From Pogona vitticeps (taxonomy: Eukaryota; Chordata; Lepidosauria; Squamata; Agamidae), in NCBI RefSeq assembly GCF_051106095.1, contig NC_135783.1:58499447-58563446 (forward strand): 64,000 bases of DNA, written 5' to 3'. The translations under genes were made by a program, and so were the position numbers. A model generated the notes under the pieces. The model did no database searches, was not told the DNA's origin, and was given only the letters and a program-made list of their open reading frames with translations. Below are positions 50,462-60,285 of the stretch, piece by piece (the stretch's first letter is position 1; every line of letters begins with the position of its first letter).

Positions 50462-53400
50462 CTAATGAAAAGAGAGAAAAACTATCAAATCCGATATTCC
50501 ACCAGATGTAATTTATTGTTCTTCTACCATAACTATTGTTATACTTGCCTTATATGAAGCAAGATTTCTTGTGTCCATATACCAGAGATAAGAGGTAGTT
50601 TTTGTCCTATTCACACTGTGGCTTGGCAAAGATCGACCTCTCCTTCAAGCCCTCTAGCATATGTTAGAGGGTATGAGGGAAAGACTATTTTTCTACAAAT
50701 TACAACATTTCTACAAATTCAGAATGTAGGAGACAAATGGATAGTTACCTTAGAAAAGGCCCCCCAATAGGTCAAAGCCTACAAGAAGAACCACATGTAC
50801 CTACATGAATCTGTTCCCTTAATGTCTGACAGTCTATACTTTCAAAATTATGGTTATACACTGTATATCTATCTATCTATGGAGGGAGAGAGCGAGAGCA
50901 CTTTTATATACAAAAATCATTAATCCTCAATTTGATCACCATCTGGTCCCCACAGTTGTGTAGCATTACATTCAAAACTAAATGTTACTGTTTTGGAAAA
51001 AAGTGTGATGTGCTACACATTTACATGTAGCACAGAATACAAAACGGTTATGTGTTCCTATTGGCCAAAATGCTTATTGATTGATTCATTGATTCATTCA
51101 ATTTATATCCTGCCTATCTGGTCTTGCGACCACTTTAGACAGCTACTCCAGTAAAGAGTAGAGTTAGAATGAGGGAGTTAGTTTTGGGATAAGATAGGAC
51201 ATAATATAAAAACATACCTTATTTTTCTGTGTATAAAACAACACTTTTTCCTAAAATCATTAGAGGAAAAATTGAGAATCATTTTATACACGGAAGGAGG
51301 AGGAGGCGAAAGAGCAGCTGTGCTCGGCTGCCTCTCGTGGCTGCCCACTGACTGCTTCTGGCAGCGGCAGATCACCTCCTCTAGAGCCACTCGTGGGTTC
51401 CCTGTGGGCAAGGGACAAGGCAGTGGCATGAGGCGGAGGTGAGCCCCGTGAGTAGTGCTGGAAGAAGTGATTGGTGGCAGCAGCAGTTAATGGGTAGCCG
51501 TGAGAGATGGCCTAGCATGGCTGCTCTTTTGCCTCCGCCTCTTGCCACTTCCCGATCAGCTTGAGTGCCACTGCTGGGGCTCACCTCCACCTCACGCCAC
51601 CGCCTTGTCCCCTGCCCGAAGGAAGCCCACGAGTGGCGTTGGAGGAGGTGATCGTGCAGTGGCAGCAGTCAATGGGCAGCCACGAGGAGTGGCTCGGCGC
51701 AGCTGCTCCTTCACCTCTGCCAAGAGTCAAAATCAGGGGTGTTATAAATGGAAAAATACGGTAGTTTTATAGTTGAATGGTGCTTTCAAAAATGACTGAG
51801 ATCCAAGACAGTGATAACATGATTGAGGAACAGCAAAAAACCAAAATGGATTGTATGGTATTGCCTGTCCCAAGTAAGACTAGACACAATGAATCAACAT
51901 TTATATAAATCTCACTGAATCAATCGGTCTACTCTGATTGGGACTAGAAATAGGACACCAAAGAGTAAATTATAGAATTTGAACACAAACAAACAGCTAA
52001 AAGCAATGGTTCTCAACCTTGGGTAACCCAGATGTTCTTCAACTCTAACTCCCAGAAACCTTCACCACTGTGGCAAGGGTTTATGGGAGTTGCAGTCCAA
52101 GAACACCTGGGTTACGCAAGGTTGGGAACCACTGTATTAAAGCAACCTAACTGTAAAACTATTTTAACGCACATGCACAAAACCTAAGGTACCCTTATTG
52201 AAAGCCCTTTCTTAGTACAGTAGTGCCTCACTTAACAATTACCTCGTTAAACAACGAATCCACTTTATGATAAGGTTTTTGTGATCGCAAAACGATGTTT
52301 AGATAGGGAAATTTCGCTTGACGATCGGTTCCCTGCTTCATGAACAGATTTTTCGCTAGACGATTTTAAAACAGCTGATTGGCGGCTCTAAAATGGCCGC
52401 CCTCTGTGCAAAATGGCTCCCCACTGTGCTTTAGGACGGATTACTCGCTTTACAGGCACTGAAAACAGCCGCCCCATGGAGGATCTTCGCTAGACGCTGA
52501 GGTATTTAGCCCATTGGAATGCATTGAACCAGTTTTCAATGCATTTCAATGGGCTTTTTTGTTCTGGTTGATGAGGATTTCGCTTAACAGTGATTTCAAC
52601 GGAACGAATTATCCTCGTCAAGTGAGGTACCACTCTACCAAGCTATTTGCAGAAAGCCTGCTTAAAAACCATAGTCTTTGCCTGATGATAGAAATATCAC
52701 ATGGGTGGTGACAATTTATCCTCCCTTGGGAGGGATTTAATACATACATTAACTTGCACATCAATTTCATTTGTAGATTTGAACTTACCTGTAATTTATC
52801 TTCAGGAACATTCAGCCAGTGATTAAAAGCCTGGGAAAGTTTTGTTCTGACCTGCTTACCTGCAAATTAAGGTTTAAATAAAGGCACTATTTCCTGGTAG
52901 AAGCATAAACATTCACAACATCATGAAATCACACTACTCACTGATAGAAACACTAATGGGTGCTCACACACAATTTATACACAGGCTATTCACATTCAGG
53001 AAAATGGTGCAACTTCTAAAGTTTAGGAAAAAAATCTATTTTTATCGTATGAAGTGAAAAGTAATATATGCTGTGTGGCCTAGATCTAGTTGCGACTACT
53101 TATTCTAAGTCCTTGTGAAGATATACGTACTTATGCCTTTGTGATAAGACACATGCCTTAAGATTCATGACACCTAACATATTGGATGTTGCTCTGAGAT
53201 GTTATTATATACTGTACTAGGTATACTTTGGAATTCTGGGCAACACTCAGACCTGTATTGCTAAATAGCTACCAGTTCTTAGGACAGAAAGGAGTATGAC
53301 ACCCATGTATTAAGTGCACTTAATGCACTTAGCACCATGGAGATTTATGCCAAGAATTATACAAATTTCCAATAACAAAGCACCAAAGATTGTGGCACAG

Positions 53401-55108
53401 CAACACTTAGACCATATGAAACCAAGCACTATTTAGGGCAATTATAGGACAATTCTTTTATCCATGAATTGTTCCAAGTAGTTCAAACTGTTTTTAAAAA
53501 ACTCCAAACACCCAACCAATAAAATTCAGGAATCTGAACAAAACAGATCAACATTGTCACCTAGAGCTGTGGATATATTTGGAAGAGGAAACTGAATATT
53601 GGTACCTCAGAGCTCCTTATCGTAACACAGCTTCTTAACTGGCATTAACAGCATGGAGACACATAATTCATAAGTGCTCTAATAATTGATTATGAAGTGG
53701 AGAAACAAGTTCCCTGCAATGTCACTATTATATATCAGGCTTGAATTAATGGACAGGAAGCTCCAACAAAACAACTGACACTGACTATTTGTATCTCAAC
53801 GGATATGAATATGTCTTGCCGTACTGGCTTTCCCCGCCTCCCTATGCAACTTACCACTTTGCTGAAAAGGTGAGACATGGAGTCTCCCCTCTCAGCTGAT
53901 CACTGGTTGGCTGCATGGGGAGGGAGGGAAAGCTGGCTGGGCTCCTGCTGCAACGATGAAGGACCCAAACACTGCACTCAACCTAGATAGCGAGCCGGAT
54001 GGTTATGGGAGAGGGAACTGGGTCCCTGTGGTGGTCATATTCATATCCCTAAATACAAATTGCCCATGTCTAATAACTAAACATACTGTACTAACAATTC
54101 AGTCTTGACATGGATGAGCTGTTAACATGGTGGAGTTGAAAAGGCCACTCACTAGTCAGAAAAATAAAGGTACAGAAAACTCAGTTGTAGGCTATGCCCC
54201 ATTTCTTCCTGAATAACACTATTACAAGACCTATTGCAGTCACCCATGAAAGAGGAGGGAAGCATAAACCCACCCATTTTCCAAGGTAATGTATGCCACA
54301 AATTGTCAGCAATATCTTATTTATGCATTTGTCTTATTTATAGTTATAAAGATCTCGGTAAATTCTATGTAGGAGAAGCCAATCAGCCAAAATAAGTGAA
54401 CACAAACATAACATCAAAAATTATAATATTTTAAAAACAGCATGAAAATATTTCCAGGAAACTTTTATTAAATTTCAACAGTTGGAATCCCCCCCCCACC
54501 CATGTTTAGGCAAGCCTCGGCATAATCCTTTCTACAGCCAGAGCAACAGTGTTCAGAGCAGTGTCTTCAGTTGATAAACTTTTTTTCTCCCTCTTTTCTT
54601 TTCCTAATTATTTCCACATTCTTTATTTCTTATTATTTGTTTATTATTCAAGCTTCTTTGAGTATTACATCCAAACCAGGCTCTTGTGAACCAAAGTATA
54701 TCTTCTGTAAGGAAATATTACACAGCCTGGTGCTTCTGGAATGCTCCGCAGTCAGATACCTAACCCACTGACCTGGCCAGCCAGCATTATACAGTGAAAG
54801 CATTCACTTATATCAGATTTGTTGTTGAGAAAGGAAAAAACAAAAAGCACCACAATGATCAGGTAGCAATGGGGGAAAACTAGAGACTGTTCTTAGAAAT
54901 AAATAACATTAACCCTAGATTTTTGAAGCTGGGAAAAAGTGTTATCCTAACTTCTATCCAAATCAAAGAGATTACCATAACCACCACAGTTGAGACATTA
55001 ATTTATCAAACACTACTAGAATTCAAACAACAGTTTACCTGGTAGTTGAAGTAGGTAATTATATGGCTCCAAGAGAATTCGTCTAGATGTTTCTTCTACC
55101 TGGTCCAT
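49700..55108 (-). CDS. GGPS1: GGPS1, geranylgeranyl diphosphate synthase (3 coding exons)
   Basis: This cytosolic isoprenoid enzyme condenses farnesyl diphosphate with isopentenyl diphosphate to the C20 geranylgeranyl diphosphate used to prenylate Rho, Rac and Rab proteins. Exons of 70, 71 and 762 coding bases join in phase to 300 residues plus stop, exactly the human length. The two aspartate-rich Mg-binding motifs are intact: DDIED (about residues 64-68, in LLIDDIEDNSKLRRG) and the second in FFQIRDDYANL. The text SKEYSENKSFCEDLTEGKF follows. The gene lies head to tail upstream of TBCE and head to head with ARID4B, as in human. A non-coding first exon is inferred near 58250. The coding sequence appears fully intact. 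Confidence 0.97.
51060..51150 (-). repeat. L2-type tail, reversed
   Basis: Text attcattcaatttatatcctg then cctatctggtcttgcgacca is a reversed LINE 3' tail. Confidence 0.6.
51217..51761. mobile_element. TA-flanked MITE, CCxTATTTTTC family
   Basis: Ends ccttatttttctgtgtataa and ttataaatggaaaaatacgg are near complements with TA at both sides (51215-51216, 51762-51763). GC-rich interior with internal duplicated text (agccacgag..., ctgccactg types). Confidence 0.72.
52014..52134. mobile_element. Short palindromic hAT-type MITE, copy 3
   Basis: Ends caatggttctcaaccttggg and caaggttgggaaccactg, with inner arms cagatgttcttcaact and its partner. No clean duplication seen. Confidence 0.8.
52218..52635. 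mobile_element. Tigger/pogo-like MITE, copy 2
   Basis: Ends cagtagtgcctcacttaaca and caagtgaggtaccactc, with TA at 52216-52217 and 52636-52637. Same family as 15560-15958 (gcattgaaccagttttcaat shared in type). Confidence 0.83.
52789..52859 (-). CDS. GGPS1: GGPS1 coding exon 2
   Basis: 71 bases, phase 1 to 0, acceptor aatttgcag, donor GTAAGT. Reads KQVRTKLSQAFNHWLNVPE then DKLQ, with the KxxR substrate-binding stretch. Confidence 0.96.
53799..54054. mobile_element. hAT-like element with TAGGGATATGAATATG ends
   Basis: Left caacggatatgaatatgtct, right the complement of tagggatatgaatatgacc. GC-rich core. No duplication found, so boundaries are approximate. Confidence 0.55.
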
Positions 55109-55122
55109 TTTTTTCAAAGTAT
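55039..55122 (-). CDS. GGPS1: GGPS1 coding exon 1 with start codon
   Basis: Acceptor attttcag at 55123, 14 bases of 5' UTR, then ATG at 55108-55106 opening MDQVEETSRRILLEPYNYL then LQLP. Donor GTAAAC, phase 1. Matches MEKTQETVQRILLEPYKYL of human. Confidence 0.95.
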
Positions 55123-57950
55123 CTGAAAATGAGTGATTTACTTTTTTAAAAAAATGCTCTTTAATACTCAAAATAACAAGAGTAGTATCCTCTCAAGGAT
55201 CACAGTGCAGGCAACTAACATGTGCAGACAGCTGTCCTATTTAGTGAGGTGTCTCTTGTGCAACTAGGTGTGCAACAAACAAATCATGCTGAAATCCCCA
55301 ATAGGATACTGAACACAGTATTTTCACTATGGAATATGGCGTATGTAAATGAAAATGGCACTAATGATGTATAGGCTGTGGGCTGATATGCAGATGACAG
55401 GAGCAGAAAAAGCAGCTACCACACATTACACAAAATCTGCTCTTAAATATCTTTCAGGTTTTTATAAAGTTCTGAAGAACTTTAAATTTCCTATCACACA
55501 GAAAGTGCCACTGTGAAAATTTCTGAAACAATTCTCTATTTACAAACCCCATCTAAACATTTTACATTCATTTTAAAAGCAATATTACTCCAAATGCTTA
55601 ATTTTTTGTGCATTTTCCTATAACCATTTTCCTTCCCTCATCTCTAATGTTTCTTGCTGCAGTGCAGATGCAGTTACTTCAGAATGAAACAATTAATGTC
55701 ATGCAATTTAAATACAGAAACTACATTCATAATAGGGCCCCATGCCAATTCAGCACTCACACTGTTGACTGACAAATATCTAACATGCTGTTTCCCAGTA
55801 TGTAATTTCTAATGATTTCCCAATCATTACACATTTTCTGTGTAAATGATGATATAGAACAGTGTAGCTTCTGAACACTTACAGTAGAGGCAAACTGAGG
55901 TAAAAAGCATCCTCTAGAACTGAACTGATAAATGCTTAAGTATCCACTCTAAACCTACAAAAGTACTATACACACCAATGAGAACAGAAATGCATTTAGA
56001 CTCATCCAGATCAAGAATGTGTAAACGAAACAAATGCCTAATATTGAAAGGATTGTATTCAGCATTATCCTTCTATATGTGTGACAGACACCACATTTGT
56101 GACATACACCACTGCCAGATTCAACTCCCTTTTATGTCTCTAAAGTATGGGGGGTGTTGTTTGAGGATTACTACAGAACAGACCTGAACATGTCTAAAGA
56201 TACCTTGTTATGCAAGCAGAAGCCTGCATAAGTTAAACAGTGTGATTTTGATAAGAAAAGTACAGTATCTTCTTACACAACTATTCAGTGTGGCAGAATC
56301 TAAGCTAACCACTCAAGAGTATTTGCTAATATACATACATATTGTTTTGCATCTTTAAGATTAAAAAAAATCAATTTATTTATACATACAGAGATGTTGA
56401 TTATGATCCATGAAAATTCACACTGAAACAGATTTGTTAAAGGTGCCATAGTAATGTTATTATTTTAGGTATTACTGAACAGACTAATATGGCCATCTCT
56501 TCCCAATATGATAAATATGCCAGATATTTTCCCCTGTCTTTTACATAAAAACATTGGTTCACTCAAAATTTCCCTAAACACTTACAGTATCATAGCTTTT
56601 TCAGAGACAAAGAATTAGTATATATTAAGGATCAACATCCATGGTCCAACAGGCAGGCATAAAACTTAGGCTACAAGTGTAGAATGTTTAAGTTCTATGA
56701 AAAGCAAAGCTAAACGAGATTTTCAAGTTAGGACTTAATTATAACATACTAAATAAAGAATTTTCTGAGGTGTAAATACAGTATAAGATACACTATTAAT
56801 GCCTGAATCAGTGGGTGAGCCTCCTAATCATACTTTTATAATTAATGTTCTAGCAAATACATCACAATTCTTTCAAATAGGAATTAATGAAACAAATATA
56901 TGAAGTGGAGGAGTTGTATGTGCAGGTTGTCTATGACTAAAATCTGGCTATAATATAATTCATGTTTTAGTAAATAAAATTCAATGGTGCCATAAATGCA
57001 GACTAACCTAGTTATCACACTAACTCATAACTTTGCAACAAATCATTAGTGACCATTCTCCCTTCAGCTTTCAAAAATGAACATCATATTTTTCTGACAT
57101 GGCATCTGCTTGGTGCACAACAGCACACAAACTGCGTTCTCCTAGTTGCAGTTTTTGTTGTGGTGGTAAGAGTCGTAACAAACGAACTTGTTACAAAGCA
57201 TACTGAATACTGTACAGACTTGCACTCTTGCAAAACATCAGAAATACTGTACACTTTTTTGAAATACTGAATACACTGCTTAAAATATCTACAGTATTTT
57301 AGTTAACCCATAACTCATCTTAAGTTTAAAATGCAGATTTCTCCTTCATTTAAAAATTATTTTGTGTTTCTTTTGCTCTCTACGTTGCATTGTACAATAA
57401 TCCCTTTTTGACATACCTTTCATCCTCAATAATTTAGAAAACAGAGCCTTCACACGCTGTTACATATTACATTATATACACAAATGTGTCCACAAAAACA
57501 ATGCATAAGGCATCACATTTGTGCATGTGAACTCCTCTAAAAATACTCCAGTAGAACTCTTACACTATCGCAGATGACTTTTAAAAAAGAAAATACTATT
57601 AACTAAACTTCGACCGTGTACCAGACCGTAAGGACGATTTTTATACCATTTTAACTCAACCATAGGTATGGATAGGGTGTGGGTTTTCATCTAAAAATAT
57701 CTGGAACTCGTAAAGCTGAAGAAATCTAGTTTAAGTGTTATGAGACAAAGTAAAACTACAGAGCAAGAAATCAGTATCATTCAGGCACCACTCTACAAAG
57801 ACTTCGTAAGGGTTCCTTTCACCAACCAACACCAAATTGTATAAAGACAAGACATTAAAACCAAGTAAAAAAGGGATTTTAAAGGAATACCCCGAGAGTA
57901 CAAACCGACAATCGCTCCTGAACACAAGAAACGTCCGCTTTTTTCTTTCA
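55123..57950 (-). other. GGPS1 first intron, nothing recognised
   Basis: AT-rich intron of about 2.8 kb with no element I can name. Confidence 0.5.
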
Positions 57951-58249
57951 CGCCTACGAGGTTAAGGGAGGATACGAGACAAATTCGAAAGCAAGAACAC
58001 CCGGCGCTTCCTTCCCACTCCCACCAAAGAGGCGCGCGGTTCACCCTCCTCAGGCGCCGCGTCCCCATTTTTATACCTACCCAGGGAAAGGGTGGAGCCT
58101 TCTGAGGAAAAATCAGAGGGGAGGAGAGAGAGGGAGGGAGGGAGAAGCGGTTTGAAACCCGACACCCACTCCTGCCGCCCGGTTACAACTAGAAAGCCGA
58201 AGGAGCCCCTCTTCAAACCTAAACCCTCACCGCCAGGACCCCAACCTAC

Positions 58250-58420
58250 CGCGGCCTCCTCCGCTGCCCCAAACCAGGACCTTCTGGCAGGTCTCGGGCG
58301 TCTCTCCGCCTCTTTCAAGCCACTCTAGCGCGATGGGCACAAAGCCCCACCCCCTTCCGCCTCAATCGCCACCTTCGCCTGATGGGGGAAAAATGCGCCA
58401 CCGGGGCCTCTTGGCGCAGG
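58250..58420 (-). other. Candidate GGPS1 non-coding first exon
   Basis: Minus strand ggcagcggaggaggccgcg then GTAGGT (58244-58249), the same donor as in the TBCE copy at 37360. A second possible donor near 58075 (GTAGGT in ctgggtaggtata) would give a longer exon. 5' limit guessed. Confidence 0.45.
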
Positions 58421-58428
58421 CGCGAGCT
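58413..58428. promoter_or_regulatory. NRF1-type site in the GGPS1 promoter
   Basis: ggcgcaggcgcgagct, identical to the TBCE copy. Confidence 0.55.
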
Positions 58429-58507
58429 CCTCCCACACTCGTTTTAATACCGCTCTCATCGCTTCTTGCCCCCTCCATTTTCTCATCCCCACTTTCTGCC
58501 TCCCGGT

Positions 58508-58526
58508 GCACTTCGGGAATTGTAGT
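58508..58526 (-). promoter_or_regulatory. ZNF143/THAP11-type site in the GGPS1 promoter
   Basis: Minus strand ACTACAATTCCCGAAGTGC, near the known consensus and the TBCE copy. Confidence 0.72.
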
Positions 58527-58649
58527 ACATGTATCGTACAGATCCAGCGCGAGCTGCGACCAAAAGGTGGGTCAAAAAACCTTGTTACCCAGAAGACGTC
58601 GCTGAGATGAGTCTCTTGTTTCCATAGAACTAGCAAGAGAATTACATCA

Positions 58650-60200
58650 GTGTTTCTGATAGAGAGGCTAATAGCGTTAGGAAATAGGCGGGTACTGTGG
58701 GTTGGAAGCCAATGGGGGACAGCAAAGGCGGGGAGAGGGCGGCCTTTGAGCTGTCAATCATGCTTCTGGTCTTGGGGGAGGGGAGCGAACAGCTTGGAGC
58801 GGAGCTGCTGCTGTCGCTGTCGCCACCGGGGTTCGGACGGGGAGAGATTGGCCCCCGTTATTGCCGGGCGAAACCCCTTGCCGGCCTCTAAAACCAGGCC
58901 GACGTTTGCTCCATAGACGTGTTTTTTTGTTGTTGGCTTTTTTTTGCCAAGGGATCGGGTCCAGCCTTGGGAGGAGGCTCCATCCTCCCCGCTCCCCCCC
59001 CCCGCAGGTTGGGGGGACCAGCGAGCGGGCGGGCGGGCGACAGCCGCGGAACAAAGGTAACGTTGCCCCGGGAAAGAGCTTCGGGGCCACCGTGGCCTTA
59101 AGCGATTACTGAGGCTCCCCAATGGAGGCTAAAGCCGTTTGCTGGGGCGGCAAGAGAAAGAAGCGCTTCTGGTTTGTTGTTTTTCTCCTTGTTGAGGCTG
59201 CGGCGGGACTCGCCGCTCCTCCTTCCTCCCCCCCCCCCCGCCCGACAACGAAAGCTTCGGGTCTCGGAGGAGGCAATCGAGGAGTCTTAGGCTGCCTGTG
59301 GAGGGCGAATTGGAGGGAAGTCACCCGTGTTTTCTGTCGGTTGACCGTCGCCTTCACCGCTTCCTCGATCGCGAACCCGGGAGCTGCGGCTGTTGCTGAA
59401 ACTCCTACCGCGGAGTCAGCGTTTGGTTTTATTGGGGGGGGGGGTTGGGGGGGGAGAGAGAGAAAGAACAGAGATGAGACAAGAGAGGCAGGTTGCTGGG
59501 AAAACCTTATGAGGAGCTGCAGCTCTGAACACGGGATGGAAAGAGAGGACGGCGACGAGGAGAGCCGCCCCCATCTTCTCCCCTTGTTCTACTACAATGG
59601 AGAAGCCTCCCCTCCCGCAGGGAAGAGTGGCCTGTCTGTCTGTCTGTCTGTGCGGAGGAGAAAGCGCCTCCGTCCTGACTGGACGCCCCGCAACCTCCTG
59701 TCTTTTCTATTCCTCTACCCAGTCTTTCTTTTCTCTCAACCTCCCCCCCCAACTTATTGGGGGGAGCTCAGAGCCACTCCCAGTGAGCTGAAGGCGAAGG
59801 GGCTCCCCCCCCCTTTCAGGCGGTACCGAGAGAGGGGTTTGCAAGGAGGGAAGCGAAGCAGCAACGACGGAGCCGGGGGGGGGGGAGAGGAGAGAAGAGG
59901 AGGTGGAGGTTGTTAAGCGGTTGTTGTTGTGGCAAGTTTCTCCTCTGACAGAAATGGCGTCAAAGGCAGCGAGTGAGGGGGAAGCGAAGCCGCGGTGTGT
60001 GAGAGAGCCTCCGAGAGGAAGCGGCGGCGGCTGGGAGCTGGAGCGGCGAGGTAGTGGTTGGAGGAGGCCAAGGGGGTCCGTGAGGAGAGAGAGGAAGGCA
60101 AGGTGGCGGGGCTTCTTTCGGACGAGCTCCCCTCACAATGCCCACCTCCCCACGCTCGCCGAGCGCGCCCCGGCGAAAAAGGGGGTGGTGCGGTAGCTCA
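58650..60200 (+). promoter_or_regulatory. CpG island: ARID4B promoter and 5' UTR region
   Basis: Strongly GC-rich with many CpGs. A CCAAT box on the plus strand (aagccaatggggg near 58708) and GC boxes (aaggcggggag). Possible first-exon donors include caaag then GTAACG (near 59056) and ggcgag then GTAGTG (near 60050). Long C and G runs at 59000, 59230, 59435 and 59875 may be assembly-sensitive. The long open frames here reflect base composition. Confidence 0.75.
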
Positions 60201-60222
60201 GTGGCTTTGTTTTAAATTTCAG

Positions 60223-60285
60223 GTCCAGCCTCGGCAGCTCGGTCTCTTTCGGATTTTCCTCCTGCAGCTTGAGTTCATCATGAAG
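60223..60285 (+). CDS. ARID4B: ARID4B exon with start codon (MK)
   Basis: ARID4B is a chromatin protein with Tudor, chromo and ARID domains in the Sin3-HDAC complex. Only the exon with ATG AAG (60280-60285) is present, between acceptor ttaaatttcag and a GTAAAA donor. Human ARID4B begins MKALDEPP, so a two-codon start exon fits. The assignment rests mainly on position: same place and strand as in the human block. The next coding exon lies beyond the window. Confidence 0.75.

Larger units (their letters stand above)
57950..58640 (-). promoter_or_regulatory. GGPS1 promoter (CpG-rich), homologous to the TBCE promoter
   Basis: GC- and CpG-rich, TATA-less, 3 kb upstream of the GGPS1 start codon. 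From about 58140 it is homologous to 37265-37790. It holds an NRF1-type site, a ZNF143/THAP11-type site and a candidate first exon ending at 58250. It continues without a break into the ARID4B island. Confidence 0.78.

Noticed and set aside
59122-59916. 264-codon open frame in the ARID4B CpG island
   Set aside because: Low-complexity, GC-driven translation with G and C runs. No family resemblance; stop codons are rare in such composition.
60190-60260. tRNA-like A box (ggtagctcagtgg) before the ARID4B start exon
   Set aside because: No B box or cloverleaf follows at the right distance, and the site overlaps the acceptor of the exon.
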